6,110 nucleotides of DNA from an archaeon (lineage in GTDB: Archaea; Iainarchaeota; Iainarchaeia; Iainarchaeales; GCA-2688035), in contig JAUWWX010000058.1 in NCBI GenBank assembly GCA_030616665.1, positions 1 to 6,110 of the forward strand, written 5' to 3'. Below, in pieces: positions 1 through 6,110 of this stretch. Under the pieces are notes generated by a model that saw only the letters and a list, made by a program, of their open reading frames with translations, had not been told where the DNA came from and did not search any database. Positions within the stretch are counted from its first letter, which is position 1; each line of letters starts with the position of its first letter. Position numbers and translations under genes: made by a program.

Positions 1-330
1 AAAGAGGAATGCCTCTACTTTGACAAGCAGCATTTGGTGGCCAGGATTAATGGCAGGGCAGGCAGTTCAGCAACAGAGGAATTTGAGGTTGAAAACAAGT
101 GCGGAGCAACTCTTAATTTGAGGGCAACGGTTGAGGAAAAACAGACTGACCCAAACATTAGGGTAAGCGTCCAGTCGTTGAGGATTGAAAAGGATGCTGT
201 AGAAAAGGTCAAGGTTTCAGTCTCAAACACGATTGAAAGAATGTACGACCAGAGGAGGGAATTCACAGTAAGGTTTGAGTCAAGCCAGATTGCAAAAACC
301 ATTCCGCTGACAGTTGAATTGTCAAACCCA
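1..330 (+). repeat. Ig-like module 1 (partial at its N-terminal edge)
   Basis: Residues 1-110 of the giant protein. Cys4 and Cys34 are separated by 29 residues, and the second sits in an N-K-C-G motif followed by alternating hydrophobic residues typical of beta strands. The end of the module reads as two more strands and closes with an L-S-N-P linker. The same plan recurs at 811-1140 with C-x30-C-G. A beta-sandwich held by a disulfide is a reasonable inference; the fold itself has not been confirmed. Confidence 0.6.
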
Positions 331-3300
331 ATGACCAACCTGAGTTACCCGCCAAGCATTGCCCTTTGGATGGTTCGCAGTGCAGCGGATGAGAGGGCAT
401 ACGCCCAGGCACCCATGCAGGTAATGAACATGGGGGCTGTGCCGGTTACTGCATTCAGGGCGATTGCGAGAGCAGAGCAATACGCGCAGGGCATCACAGT
501 TGGAATAGAGCCAAGCATAGAAGGATACTACGATTATGACAGGTACGGAGGATACGGATATGGCAGCAACTATGGCAGCGGCAACATATACGGGAGCTAT
601 AGTGGATACAACAGCTACTACGGAACAGGGGGAATAACCCTTATGCCTGGAATGCCTTTGACACCGCAGAGGTTTGTCTACGCGAAAACAGGTAGAACAG
701 AGGCAATGCAGAGGCCTGGCCAGGGCTATGTCCAATTCAGTGGCGTAGTAGGGGGAAGGCAGCAGCCAAACCTTGGAAGGGTTAGCCTGTCATTCAATTA
801 TAGTGGCGTAAAATGCCTTGAGGCAAAGCCTGTTGAGGACATGTATTTCAGCAGCAAGGAGGCAGGCCAGGGAACCCTGGAGAGGGCAATAATTGTCAAG
901 AACAATTGCGGAGAGCCTGTCAGGCTTTCAGGCAACCTTAAGCCAGCAAAGGTAAGCGGAAACACCTTTGTCCTGAGCCCGCCAATTACCCTGAATCCAG
1001 GGCAGCAGCAGGAAGCCAAGTTGATTCTGATGAAAAGCCAGGAAACAAACAGGGCTGCTACGATAAAGGTTCTTGGGCTGCTGACAATGCAGAACAAGTG
1101 GATTGAGTCAAACGAAATCCAGGTAACACTCAAGCTTGGCCAGCTTGAGGCAACAGCTGAGGGAAAGCATACTGCAGAAATCTCAATAAAGAAATGCGAT
1201 TCTGATACCTTGAAGAGGATTGCATTTCCCATACTTTCAAGCGACTGCGGCAATGGCTATTGTGATGCAAAACAGCTTGCTGAATACCTTGTGGAAAAAA
1301 TGGACAACCTTGTAAAAATAGCTGAGGACAAGGCAAGTAGGGCAAACAGGAACGCGGCAGAGTTTGGTTGTGCAGAGAAGAGCTACTGCAGGTTTGAAAG
1401 GGACATGGGAATCATCAGCGAGAGGTTCCCTGTTTTCATGCAGCTTGATTTCATGACGGAACAAGTTCTTGGGAAGGCCCTGGAAGAGAGCAAGGAATTG
1501 AAGGGCTACATGGTTTTGCAGGGCGCAAAAAGGGTTGAGGCCATTGGTGAGGTAGGCTTTGATTTTGGCGAAGTGCACCTTGGAGGGCATTTCAAGGGAT
1601 GCGGAAAGTACTATGTTGAGATAGTTGGCGCTGTAAGGGTTGAGAATGCTGAAATAATGGTTGGCGACTACACAAGGAATTTCATGCTAAGCATAAACCT
1701 AGAGTCCAGGAAGGACACCGACGAGTGCCTGCACAGGGTTGAGAATGTTGCAAACTTTTTGCCGGTTGACGAGGGCTTTACCATTCAGAAGAATTACCGC
1801 GCCTGGCCTGGCTTTGTAAAGGCAAGGCCGGAATTCAAGGAACTTGCAGAGGCATTCGCAAAGGAACTGTTCGGGAAAGCGGAGGGAAGGTACAGCGGCA
1901 GCATTTCTGAAAACAGCAACAAGCTTGAGATAGTGAAAGGCGACACAAAGGGCGGCTTGCTGAAGATAAGGATTGACAGGGATGGTAAGCCGGATATTCC
2001 AAAAACCGTTTACGTGCACGTGCCAAGCTCCTACTCCAAAGAAGACAATCAGGCGACTGCTGAGCTAGCAAAGGCGTTAAAGTCGTTCAAGGCAAATGAT
2101 TTGGGAGACGATGCCTGCTGGGGCGAGGACAACGAGGGCCGGTACATTGTAATGAAGAGCTATAAGGACATTGACAAGCTGTACGGAAAGCTTCAAATCC
2201 AGGGAATGCAATCAATAAGGATAAACAACCAGCTGCAGTGCATTGACCTGAACATTTCAAGCAAGGCGCCTGAAATGGTTACCCTTACAACAGACTTTTT
2301 GGCAGAGGGCAAGAACAAGAGCAAGACAGGCATAGAGTATGTTCTCATCAAGGTTGTCAAGGACAGCCAGGACAAGGAGTTGCTGAAAGAAAAGGCAAGC
2401 GGCAGCAAGCCTAATCCAAGCAGGGAAATCAAGCTTGAGGAAGAAAAGGGCAGGCCAGGCATTTACAGTGCAGGATTCAAGTTCTGCATCAAGGGAGACA
2501 ACATGTTCCCACTGGCAATTGAAAACGTGAGAAGCATAAGCATAACAGGACACGGCATTGCCAACAGAAACACAGAGCCGCACAAGGTTGGCCTGCAGGT
2601 TTGTGGAATCCATCCAAAAGAGCTTTCAGAAAAGGTTATTGAAAGGAAAAAGGCAATGGAAAACGACAGCAAGGAAACATACTTTGCAACCATTGGATGG
2701 AAGGGGGCACCTGAAACGCTTAACTTAAGTAAGTTTAAGAGAATGCTTGCACTGCAGGCAGAAATTGAGGAAGCAGGGCCATCAGGGTTTGGCGCACCAA
2801 TTAGTGGGTTGAGCAGTTATGAGAAAAAGATGATGCCTTACAGGCTTGGCAGCATCTGGGCTGCGTACTTCGCTACTTGTGCTCCCACCGCTTTCTTTAT
2901 GCCAGGCGGCAGTCCAACATTTGACTGTCTTCTACCGGCAATATGGGCATCACTTAACGTACAAGAGGATGCCAAGGCAGTTAAGGAAACAGCTATCGAG
3001 TCGGTAAAAAAGGTTCTCGGACCTCTTGGAAATGCCACCATTGCACCAATGGTGAATGCAATTAGCAAACTGCTCGGCGGCGAAGGAAAATGGAAGCCGT
3101 TTGCCGATGAGGAAGAACCAGAAGAATATGTTGGAGAAGATTTGTATGAACAGGAATTCTACACCCTGCTAAAAAGTGCAGCTAGCTTTTCAGGAACAAA
3201 GACTACACTCCAGGCCCTAGGGTCAGTAGGAACAAAGACAACACTTTCAACCGCAAGGAACTTGATTAGAAGCAATTTGTGGGATGATTTCGCAAAAGAT

Positions 3301-4950
3301 TTTATTGACAAGAGCCCGAAATATCTCAAAGGCTTGTCTCCAACAGCTAAAGCCGCGTTGCAGAAAGAACTTTCAGAGAAAGCAAAAGAAGCTGCTATAA
3401 AAGAGCTGTTTGAAGCAGGGCCGCCAGGCGTGAGACCAACAAGCTGGCATCTAAATAGCCTCAAGTCAGGCGTGGCAGGCAATCCAATTGACGAAATAGC
3501 AAGGACAGCGCTTGACAAGTCATTTGAAGATAGCACCAAAGAGCTTGACAGCATATTATCAAGAGTCATAAAAAGCAGGGCTAGAACAACTCAAAAGTTG
3601 AGGAGTCTGACAAACGCCAAAACCAGGCCAATCTTCAACACAAGGTTGGTTGCCGACGATTTAGCCACAAGGCTGCAGGGTGGAACCCTTGAAAGCCTGA
3701 CCGAAGACTCAAAGGAAAGGATTGCAAGGGAGATTTTTAACTCTTTGGAGAGAAACAACAGGGAAGTGATGGCAGAGCTCATCGAGCAGGTTGGTGATGA
3801 AAAGCTTCTTAGGGACAGAGTTCTGCAAAGTGTAGAAAATTCTTGGAAGGAGCTGCCGCAGGATGCGGACCTTAAATCAGCCATTAATGAAGTAAAAGAT
3901 TTTGCCAAGGTAAAGAAGCTGCCAAGAAATACTGACCTAACTAAAATGATTGATATGATGGATAGCAGAGCAAGAGCAAAATTCCTTTCGGACCTAAAGG
4001 GAGGGGTTGACGACATTGTAGGCGATTCTTTGGTTCACTTCAGCGCAAACAACAGCGATGACATCTACAAGGCTTTGCACGAAAGTGTTAGTACAGAAGT
4101 GATGAAAAAGTTAAGAGGAGATTACACTGACGACATGGCAAAGTTTTTGAAACAAAATATTAAAAAGCCAGGGGCTTGGACGCGCTTCAAGAATTTCTTT
4201 AAAGGAGCAGGCTGGGGGATTTTTTCCGGCTTTACTGCAAACGCCATTGGAATGTTTACGCATTGGGTTTATTGGAAGGGTGTTGACCTGCCGGAAAGCG
4301 AGGCCGGTTTCATGACAAGCGATTTGGTGAAGGTAACGGATGATGAGGGCAATGTTATAGGTGAGAAGGAGGTTTGGAGAGACATTGAGATAAGGAAGCA
4401 CCAGACCTACAAGCTTGTCATAAGCAAGAGCCCTAACGGGAAAACACTGGTCAAGATGACGCCGCTGAAAACAGAGGAGCAGTTCAGGGAGATGGCTGAA
4501 GCCATTGAGGCAAACCCTGAAAGCAACTGGAGTATAGACTGCACGAATTACGCTAAAGAGAAGATTAAACTGCTGTTGGGCAGGCTTAAGCCAATTCCCG
4601 GTGGCGATGTAAAGTCTGAGCATGCAACAGCATACCACAATAACGAGGAGATAATAAGGTATTTCTCAAACCATTACGGTGTCAACGAGGAGCTTATAAT
4701 GGCTGTTCTGATTGAGCAGCCTGAGAAAATCGAGGGTTGCAGTATTGATGTTGAATGGCACAAGAAGGGTTTGGACGAAGAGGAAAGAAACAGGCTTATT
4801 GGATGCGCTACGGAACGCTTGCATGAGGCTCTTGAAAAAGAAAAGCCCTTAAGCAGCTTTTCGAATGTTGAAGACAAGGGAAAGTATGTTCAAAAAATCA
4901 CAGAAATCCAAAAAGAGTGGGCTAAATTCAGGGTTAAGGAAGCAAGTTAA
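1..4950 (+). CDS. Giant multidomain secreted or surface protein with N-terminal Ig-like repeats (5' partial)
   Basis: The frame is open from base 1 to the TAA at 4948-4950, giving at least 1649 residues (numbered here from codon 1). A TTG at 34 could be called as a start, but the codons before it include Cys4, which aligns with Cys272 of a downstream repeat, so the coding region continues upstream and the signal peptide is not visible. Order of parts: three Ig-like modules (1-380); a cysteine cluster (399-463); mixed alpha/beta domains with scattered cysteines (to about 880); a hydrophobic segment with Cys960 and Cys976; a charged helical region without cysteine (about 989-1398); a second hydrophobic stretch (about 1402-1426); a short beta-type segment; and a helical tail with weak lysozyme-fold resemblance (about 1544-1620). 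There are 17 cysteines up to residue 976, none from 977 to 1513, then three more, which suggests disulfides and an extracellular location for the flanks. The family is not recognised. Role in adhesion, S-layer or cell contact is inference only. Confidence 0.9.
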   Translation, partial: KEECLYFDKQHLVARINGRAGSSATEEFEVENKCGATLNLRATVEEKQTDPNIRVSVQSLRIEKDAVEKVKVSVSNTIERMYDQRREFTVRFESSQIAKTIPLTVELSNPMTNLSYPPSIALWMVRSAADERAYAQAPMQVMNMGAVPVTAFRAIARAEQYAQGITVGIEPSIEGYYDYDRYGGYGYGSNYGSGNIYGSYSGYNSYYGTGGITLMPGMPLTPQRFVYAKTGRTEAMQRPGQGYVQFSGVVGGRQQPNLGRVSLSFNYSGVKCLEAKPVEDMYFSSKEAGQGTLERAIIVKNNCGEPVRLSGNLKPAKVSGNTFVLSPPITLNPGQQQEAKLILMKSQETNRAATIKVLGLLTMQNKWIESNEIQVTLKLGQLEATAEGKHTAEISIKKCDSDTLKRIAFPILSSDCGNGYCDAKQLAEYLVEKMDNLVKIAEDKASRANRNAAEFGCAEKSYCRFERDMGIISERFPVFMQLDFMTEQVLGKALEESKELKGYMVLQGAKRVEAIGEVGFDFGEVHLGGHFKGCGKYYVEIVGAVRVENAEIMVGDYTRNFMLSINLESRKDTDECLHRVENVANFLPVDEGFTIQKNYRAWPGFVKARPEFKELAEAFAKELFGKAEGRYSGSISENSNKLEIVKGDTKGGLLKIRIDRDGKPDIPKTVYVHVPSSYSKEDNQATAELAKALKSFKANDLGDDACWGEDNEGRYIVMKSYKDIDKLYGKLQIQGMQSIRINNQLQCIDLNISSKAPEMVTLTTDFLAEGKNKSKTGIEYVLIKVVKDSQDKELLKEKASGSKPNPSREIKLEEEKGRPGIYSAGFKFCIKGDNMFPLAIENVRSISITGHGIANRNTEPHKVGLQVCGIHPKELSEKVIERKKAMENDSKETYFATIGWKGAPETLNLSKFKRMLALQAEIEEAGPSGFGAPISGLSSYEKKMMPYRLGSIWAAYFATCAPTAFFMPGGSPTFDCLLPAIWASLNVQEDAKAVKETAIESVKKVLGPLGNATIAPMVNAISKLLGGEGKWKPFADEEEPEEYVGEDLYEQEFYTLLKSAASFSGTKTTLQALGSVGTKTTLSTARNLIRSNLWDDFAKDFIDKSPKYLKGLSPTAKAALQKELSEKAKEAAIKELFEAGPPGVRPTSWHLNSLKSGVAGNPIDEIARTALDKSFEDSTKELDSILSRVIKSRARTTQKLRSLTNAKTRPIFNTRLVADDLATRLQGGTLESLTEDSKERIAREIFNSLERNNREVMAELIEQVGDEKLLRDRVLQSVENSWKELPQDADLKSAINEVKDFAKVKKLPRNTDLTKMIDMMDSRARAKFLSDLKGGVDDIVGDSLVHFSANNSDDIYKALHESVSTEVMKKLRGDYTDDMAKFLKQNIKKPGAWTRFKNFFKGAGWGIFSGFTANAIGMFTHWVYWKGVDLPESEAGFMTSDLVKVTDDEGNVIGEKEVWRDIEIRKHQTYKLVISKSPNGKTLVKMTPLKTEEQFREMAEAIEANPESNWSIDCTNYAKEKIKLLLGRLKPIPGGDVKSEHATAYHNNEEIIRYFSNHYGVNEELIMAVLIEQPEKIEGCSIDVEWHKKGLDEEERNRLIGCATERLHEALEKEKPLSSFSNVEDKGKYVQKITEIQKEWAKFRVKEAS
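346..804 (+). repeat. Ig-like module 2, lacking the cysteine pair and carrying an insertion
   Basis: Residues 116-268. The strand pattern follows modules 1 and 3. An N-M-G (bases 427-435) takes the place of N-x-C-G. An L-M-P-G-M turn after the insertion matches L-N-P-G-Q in module 3. A closing G-x-V-x-F-S-G then V-S-L-S-F strand pair matches the end of module 3. Both cysteines are missing, so this copy would not have the disulfide. The insertion of Tyr/Gly-rich sequence lies in the loop just before the L-x-P-G strand. Confidence 0.5.
523..633 (+). other. Tyr/Gly-rich low-complexity insertion
   Basis: A 37-residue stretch (residues 175-211) holds 12 tyrosines and 12 glycines, with Ser, Asn and Asp filling most of the rest and almost no aliphatic residues. 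It interrupts Ig-like module 2 at a loop. The frame is kept through it and the codons vary (TAC and TAT, GGA, GGC and GGG), so it is not a simple nucleotide microsatellite. Such composition is expected to be disordered or to form an exposed sticky loop. A role in adhesion or self-association is inference. Confidence 0.85.
811..1140 (+). repeat. Ig-like module 3
   Basis: Residues 271-380. Cys272 and Cys303 are separated by 30 residues, the second in N-N-C-G. An L-N-P-G-Q turn and a final pair of strands ending in V-T-L-K-L-G follow. This is the most complete copy of the module and the template by which module 1 is seen to be truncated by the window edge and module 2 to have lost its cysteines. 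Confidence 0.6.
1195..1389 (+). other. Cysteine-rich segment C-x16-C-x4-C-x35-C-x5-C
   Basis: Residues 399, 416, 421, 457 and 463 are cysteines, by far the densest cluster in the protein. Between the third and fourth lies a predicted helix rich in Lys, Glu and Ala. An odd count means one partner probably lies elsewhere, for example Cys534 in a K-G-C-G-K motif. The spacing does not match any zinc-ribbon pattern I recognise, and the secretory context favours disulfides over metal binding. Confidence 0.5.
2845..2964 (+). other. Hydrophobic segment, possible membrane hairpin, with two cysteines
   Basis: Residues 949-988 hold two hydrophobic runs, one starting L-G-S-I-W-A-A-Y-F and one reading C-L-L-P-A-I-W-A. 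They are joined by a Pro/Gly-rich turn (M-P-G-G-S-P). Cys960 and Cys976 lie in or at the edges of these runs. Each run is short for a full membrane span, so a re-entrant hairpin or a buried core hairpin is equally possible. Confidence 0.4.
2965..4194 (+). other. Long charged helical, cysteine-free region
   Basis: Residues 989-1398 are dominated by Lys, Glu, Asp, Ala, Leu and Arg in heptad-like spacing, with few Gly or Pro, so extended helices or helical bundles are expected. The region lies within a 537-residue run with no cysteine (977-1513), unlike the flanks. Arginine codons also differ: in bases about 2700-4140 I count 11 AGA and 12 AGG, against 5 AGA and 37 AGG in bases 1-2700. No catalytic motif or known domain was recognised. 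Confidence 0.55.
3192..3245 (+). repeat. Short in-frame direct repeat, period 36 bases
   Basis: An 18-base unit at 3192-3209 recurs at 3228-3245 with one mismatch. The spacing is exactly 12 codons, so the peptide G-T-K-T-T-L appears twice in the same frame. This looks like a small tandem duplication within the helical region. Confidence 0.75.
4204..4278 (+). other. Possible membrane or amphipathic segment
   Basis: Residues 1402-1426 are rich in Gly, Phe, Trp, Ile and Ala, without charge until the closing W-K-G. A Lys/Arg-rich stretch (K-K-P-G-A-W-T-R-F-K-N-F-F-K) comes just before, as expected for the cytoplasmic side of a membrane helix. Hydrophobicity is moderate because of Thr, Ser, Asn and His, so a membrane-surface helix is an alternative. 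Confidence 0.4.
4630..4860 (+). other. C-terminal helical domain with weak lysozyme/SLT-like pattern
   Basis: Residues about 1544-1620. A helix reading I-I-R-Y-F then Y-G-V-N-E-E-L-I-M-A-V-L-I-E-Q resembles the first catalytic helix of the soluble lytic transglycosylase/lysozyme fold (Y-G-V-D-P-x-L-L-x-A-I-I-x-x-E-S). A later N-R-L-I-G-C-A-x-x-x-L resembles the N-I-x-A-G-x-x-Y-L helix. The glutamate (Glu1572) is one position earlier than expected, and the central G-L-M-Q element is missing. Cys1580 and Cys1602 could form a disulfide. If the relation is real it is a degenerate, probably non-catalytic version. Confidence 0.3.
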
Positions 4951-4981
4951 TTATTTAAACTAAAAAACCTCTATTTATTGC
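4951..4981 (+). promoter_or_regulatory. Probable archaeal TATA-box promoter for a leaderless transcript
   Basis: The whole spacer between the two genes is AT-rich. TTTAAA at 4954-4959 lies about 26 bases upstream of the ATG at 4982, the distance at which archaeal TATA boxes place the transcription start. There is no purine-rich Shine-Dalgarno sequence before the ATG, which fits a transcript starting at or next to the start codon. The second gene thus appears to have its own promoter even though it lies only 31 bases after the first. Confidence 0.6.
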
Positions 4982-6019
4982 ATGCTTTCTAACCAGAGGG
5001 GCTTCAACCTTTTCACTGCTTTGATCAGCTTTTTGCTTATAATGCTGGCCGTGCTGCTTGTGCAAAGCATGATTCAGACCGAAAGGAATGCCGCTGACAC
5101 CATTGCCAAGATTGAAAGCAGGAGCAGGCTTGAGGCAACAGCAGAGATGGCCAGGGCTGATGCCATGCAGGTCTTCAACTATGCGCTGAGGAAAAAGATT
5201 GAGGACTGGCTGTCTGACGAAGAAACAGGGGTAGTACAGCTTGACCTGCAGAACAAGACGTGGGAGGAAATCCAGACAGAGTTTGCGGAAAGCAAGTTTG
5301 GCGGCGCTGAAGGAAGCCAGTTTGCGTACTTTACAGCAAAAAGCCTTGAGGCAATCTTTTACATGCCATCGCATTTTGGAAACTACAGCATTGCGATAGA
5401 GGAAACCGAAACCCTGGAGAGAGCACTCAGGACAGCCATAGCAAAAAGCCTTGACGACTTTTTCACGGTTATTGAATGCGAAAACGGCGACCCAAGGACA
5501 TGCGAAAAGGGAACCTTCTACGTGAACCTGCACCTTGAAAGGCTTACCCAGGAGGAATACGAGGAGCTGCCGAAACTCAGGGTTGTTGACAAGGCAACAG
5601 GCGACGAGCTGAAGGAAGTCATTTTGCCGAGGACAACATTCAGGATTTATGTTCCGCTTCGCTTCTTCAAGGCAATTGCCGAGGCCAGGGCATTAATGCA
5701 CTACCCTGAGGGAGGAGGAGACTTTGAGGACACGAGCTGGCTTGATACAATGGCTGATGGAGGCTTGTTCAGCCCACAGCACCACAACCAAATAGAGTTG
5801 ATGGGCTTGGGGTTATGTGACTACGGCTACTGTGCGCCAAGGACAAACCCTTTGGAAAATCCTGTTTCAGGGACGCTTTCGGGAGCCGACCAGTTCTGCT
5901 CAGGGGACAACACCGCGCCCAAGTGGGGCGAAAAACTGCTAACCAAACTTGAAAGTGAGGAGCCGTGGTTTCCGCAGGAATTGATTGATGCAAGCTACAA
6001 CGCGAACAGCGACGACTAA
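4982..6019 (+). CDS. Prepilin-like or signal-anchored surface protein, probably cut short by an in-frame TAA
   Basis: The 345-residue product starts M-L-S-N-Q-R-G-F, followed by an almost uninterrupted hydrophobic helix (residues 8-29) and an amphipathic charged helix to about residue 77. This is the plan of type IV prepilins, with possible cleavage after Gly7. The +5 residue would be Thr12, not the Glu of bacterial pilins, so a plain signal anchor is also possible. The rest would lie outside the membrane: cysteines at 166, 174, 279, 284 and 306, and a strand-helix element R-I-Y-V-P-L-R-F-F-K-A (221-231). The ATG at 4982 is the only start in this frame after the TAA at 4961-4963, and the promoter spacing supports it. 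Arginine codons are nearly all AGG, as in the N-terminal part of the gene before it. The frame stays open past the stop, so the natural protein is likely longer. Function beyond surface or pilus-type anchoring is not recognised. Confidence 0.8.
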   Translation: MLSNQRGFNLFTALISFLLIMLAVLLVQSMIQTERNAADTIAKIESRSRLEATAEMARADAMQVFNYALRKKIEDWLSDEETGVVQLDLQNKTWEEIQTEFAESKFGGAEGSQFAYFTAKSLEAIFYMPSHFGNYSIAIEETETLERALRTAIAKSLDDFFTVIECENGDPRTCEKGTFYVNLHLERLTQEEYEELPKLRVVDKATGDELKEVILPRTTFRIYVPLRFFKAIAEARALMHYPEGGGDFEDTSWLDTMADGGLFSPQHHNQIELMGLGLCDYGYCAPRTNPLENPVSGTLSGADQFCSGDNTAPKWGEKLLTKLESEEPWFPQELIDASYNANSDD

Positions 6020-6110
6020 TGGAAGAACATGAAGGATACCTTGGCTGAGAGTGCAAAAGCAAAGGTCTGCAGCGTGATAGCTGGTGCAAAGAGTGCAAAC
6101 TACATTGACG
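6020..6110 (+). pseudogene. Open continuation of the prepilin-like gene after the TAA (3' partial)
   Basis: In the same frame as the gene before it, 30 codons run without a stop from 6020 to the window end, starting W-K-N-M-K-D and including V-C-S-V-I-A-G. Both other + frames meet stops soon after 6019. The Cys at 6068-6070 would be the sixth, giving an even number with the five before the stop. The composition (Ala, Lys, Ser, no low-complexity) looks like coding sequence. One base change in the TAA, for example to a Tyr codon, would join the two parts. A separate start at the ATG at 6029, with a weak GGAAG at 6021-6025 before it, is the alternative. Confidence 0.55.

Noticed and set aside
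34..36. TTG as the start codon of the giant gene
   Set aside because: The frame is open to base 1, there is no ribosome-binding site or TATA-like box, and the codons before it include Cys4, which matches the conserved first cysteine of Ig-like module 3.
2012..2021. Perfect 10-base palindrome ACGTGCACGT
   Set aside because: It lies within codons for Tyr-Val-His-Val in the middle of the giant gene, and nothing around it suggests an operator.
4111..4638. 175-codon open frame on the - strand
   Set aside because: It is antisense to a continuous + strand coding region, with no promoter or motif of its own, and its composition is typical of a shadow frame.
4946..4960. Terminator after the giant gene
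   Set aside because: Only short T runs are present, with no hairpin and no strong oligo-T tract; the AT-rich bases are better explained as the promoter of the next gene.
4955..5533. 192-codon open frame on the - strand
   Set aside because: It lies antisense to the prepilin-like gene and reaches into its promoter. Its product has an unnatural mix of Cys, Phe and Leu with no recognisable domain, and its openness follows from the codon bias of the + strand gene.
6019..6048. ATG overlapping the TAA (TAATG) as the start of a downstream gene
   Set aside because: That frame closes after nine codons at a TGA, so it cannot be a translationally coupled gene.

Overview
The window looks archaeal, most likely from a DPANN-type lineage such as Diapherotrites, Micrarchaeota or Woesearchaeota. 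This is inference without any database search. The support is arginine coded almost entirely by AGG/AGA, a short spacer with a TATA-like box about 26 nt upstream of an ATG and no Shine-Dalgarno sequence (a leaderless archaeal promoter), and two secreted or membrane-bound, cysteine-containing surface-type proteins with no housekeeping family in sight. Base composition is moderate, and the + strand is coding almost throughout.

Region 1 (1-4950) is one very large open frame that is already open at base 1, so its true start lies upstream. At least 1649 residues are visible. It begins with three tandem Ig-like beta-sandwich modules, two of which share a C-x(29-30)-C-G pattern. The middle module lacks the cysteines and carries a Tyr/Gly-rich insertion. 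A cysteine-rich stretch and mixed alpha/beta domains follow, then a hydrophobic segment with two cysteines and a long, charged, helical, cysteine-free section with clearly different arginine codon use. After a second hydrophobic segment comes a C-terminal tail with a weak resemblance to the lysozyme/SLT fold. I do not recognise the protein as a named family.

Region 2 (4951-4981) is a 31-base spacer holding the probable promoter of the next gene.

Region 3 (4982-6110) holds a prepilin-like or signal-anchored protein: a short N-terminus with Arg-Gly, a strongly hydrophobic helix, an amphipathic helical stalk and a cysteine-bearing exterior domain. Its frame meets a TAA at 6017-6019, but the same frame then stays open for 30 codons to the window end and includes what would be a sixth cysteine. 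The gene is therefore probably interrupted by a nonsense change or a sequence error, or it is recoded or re-initiated.

Together the two genes look like a cell-surface module: a giant multidomain exoprotein followed by a pilin-like membrane-anchored protein with its own promoter. A direct functional link is inferred only from adjacency and shared secretory character. No RNA genes, CRISPR arrays, insertion sequences or convincing terminators were seen.
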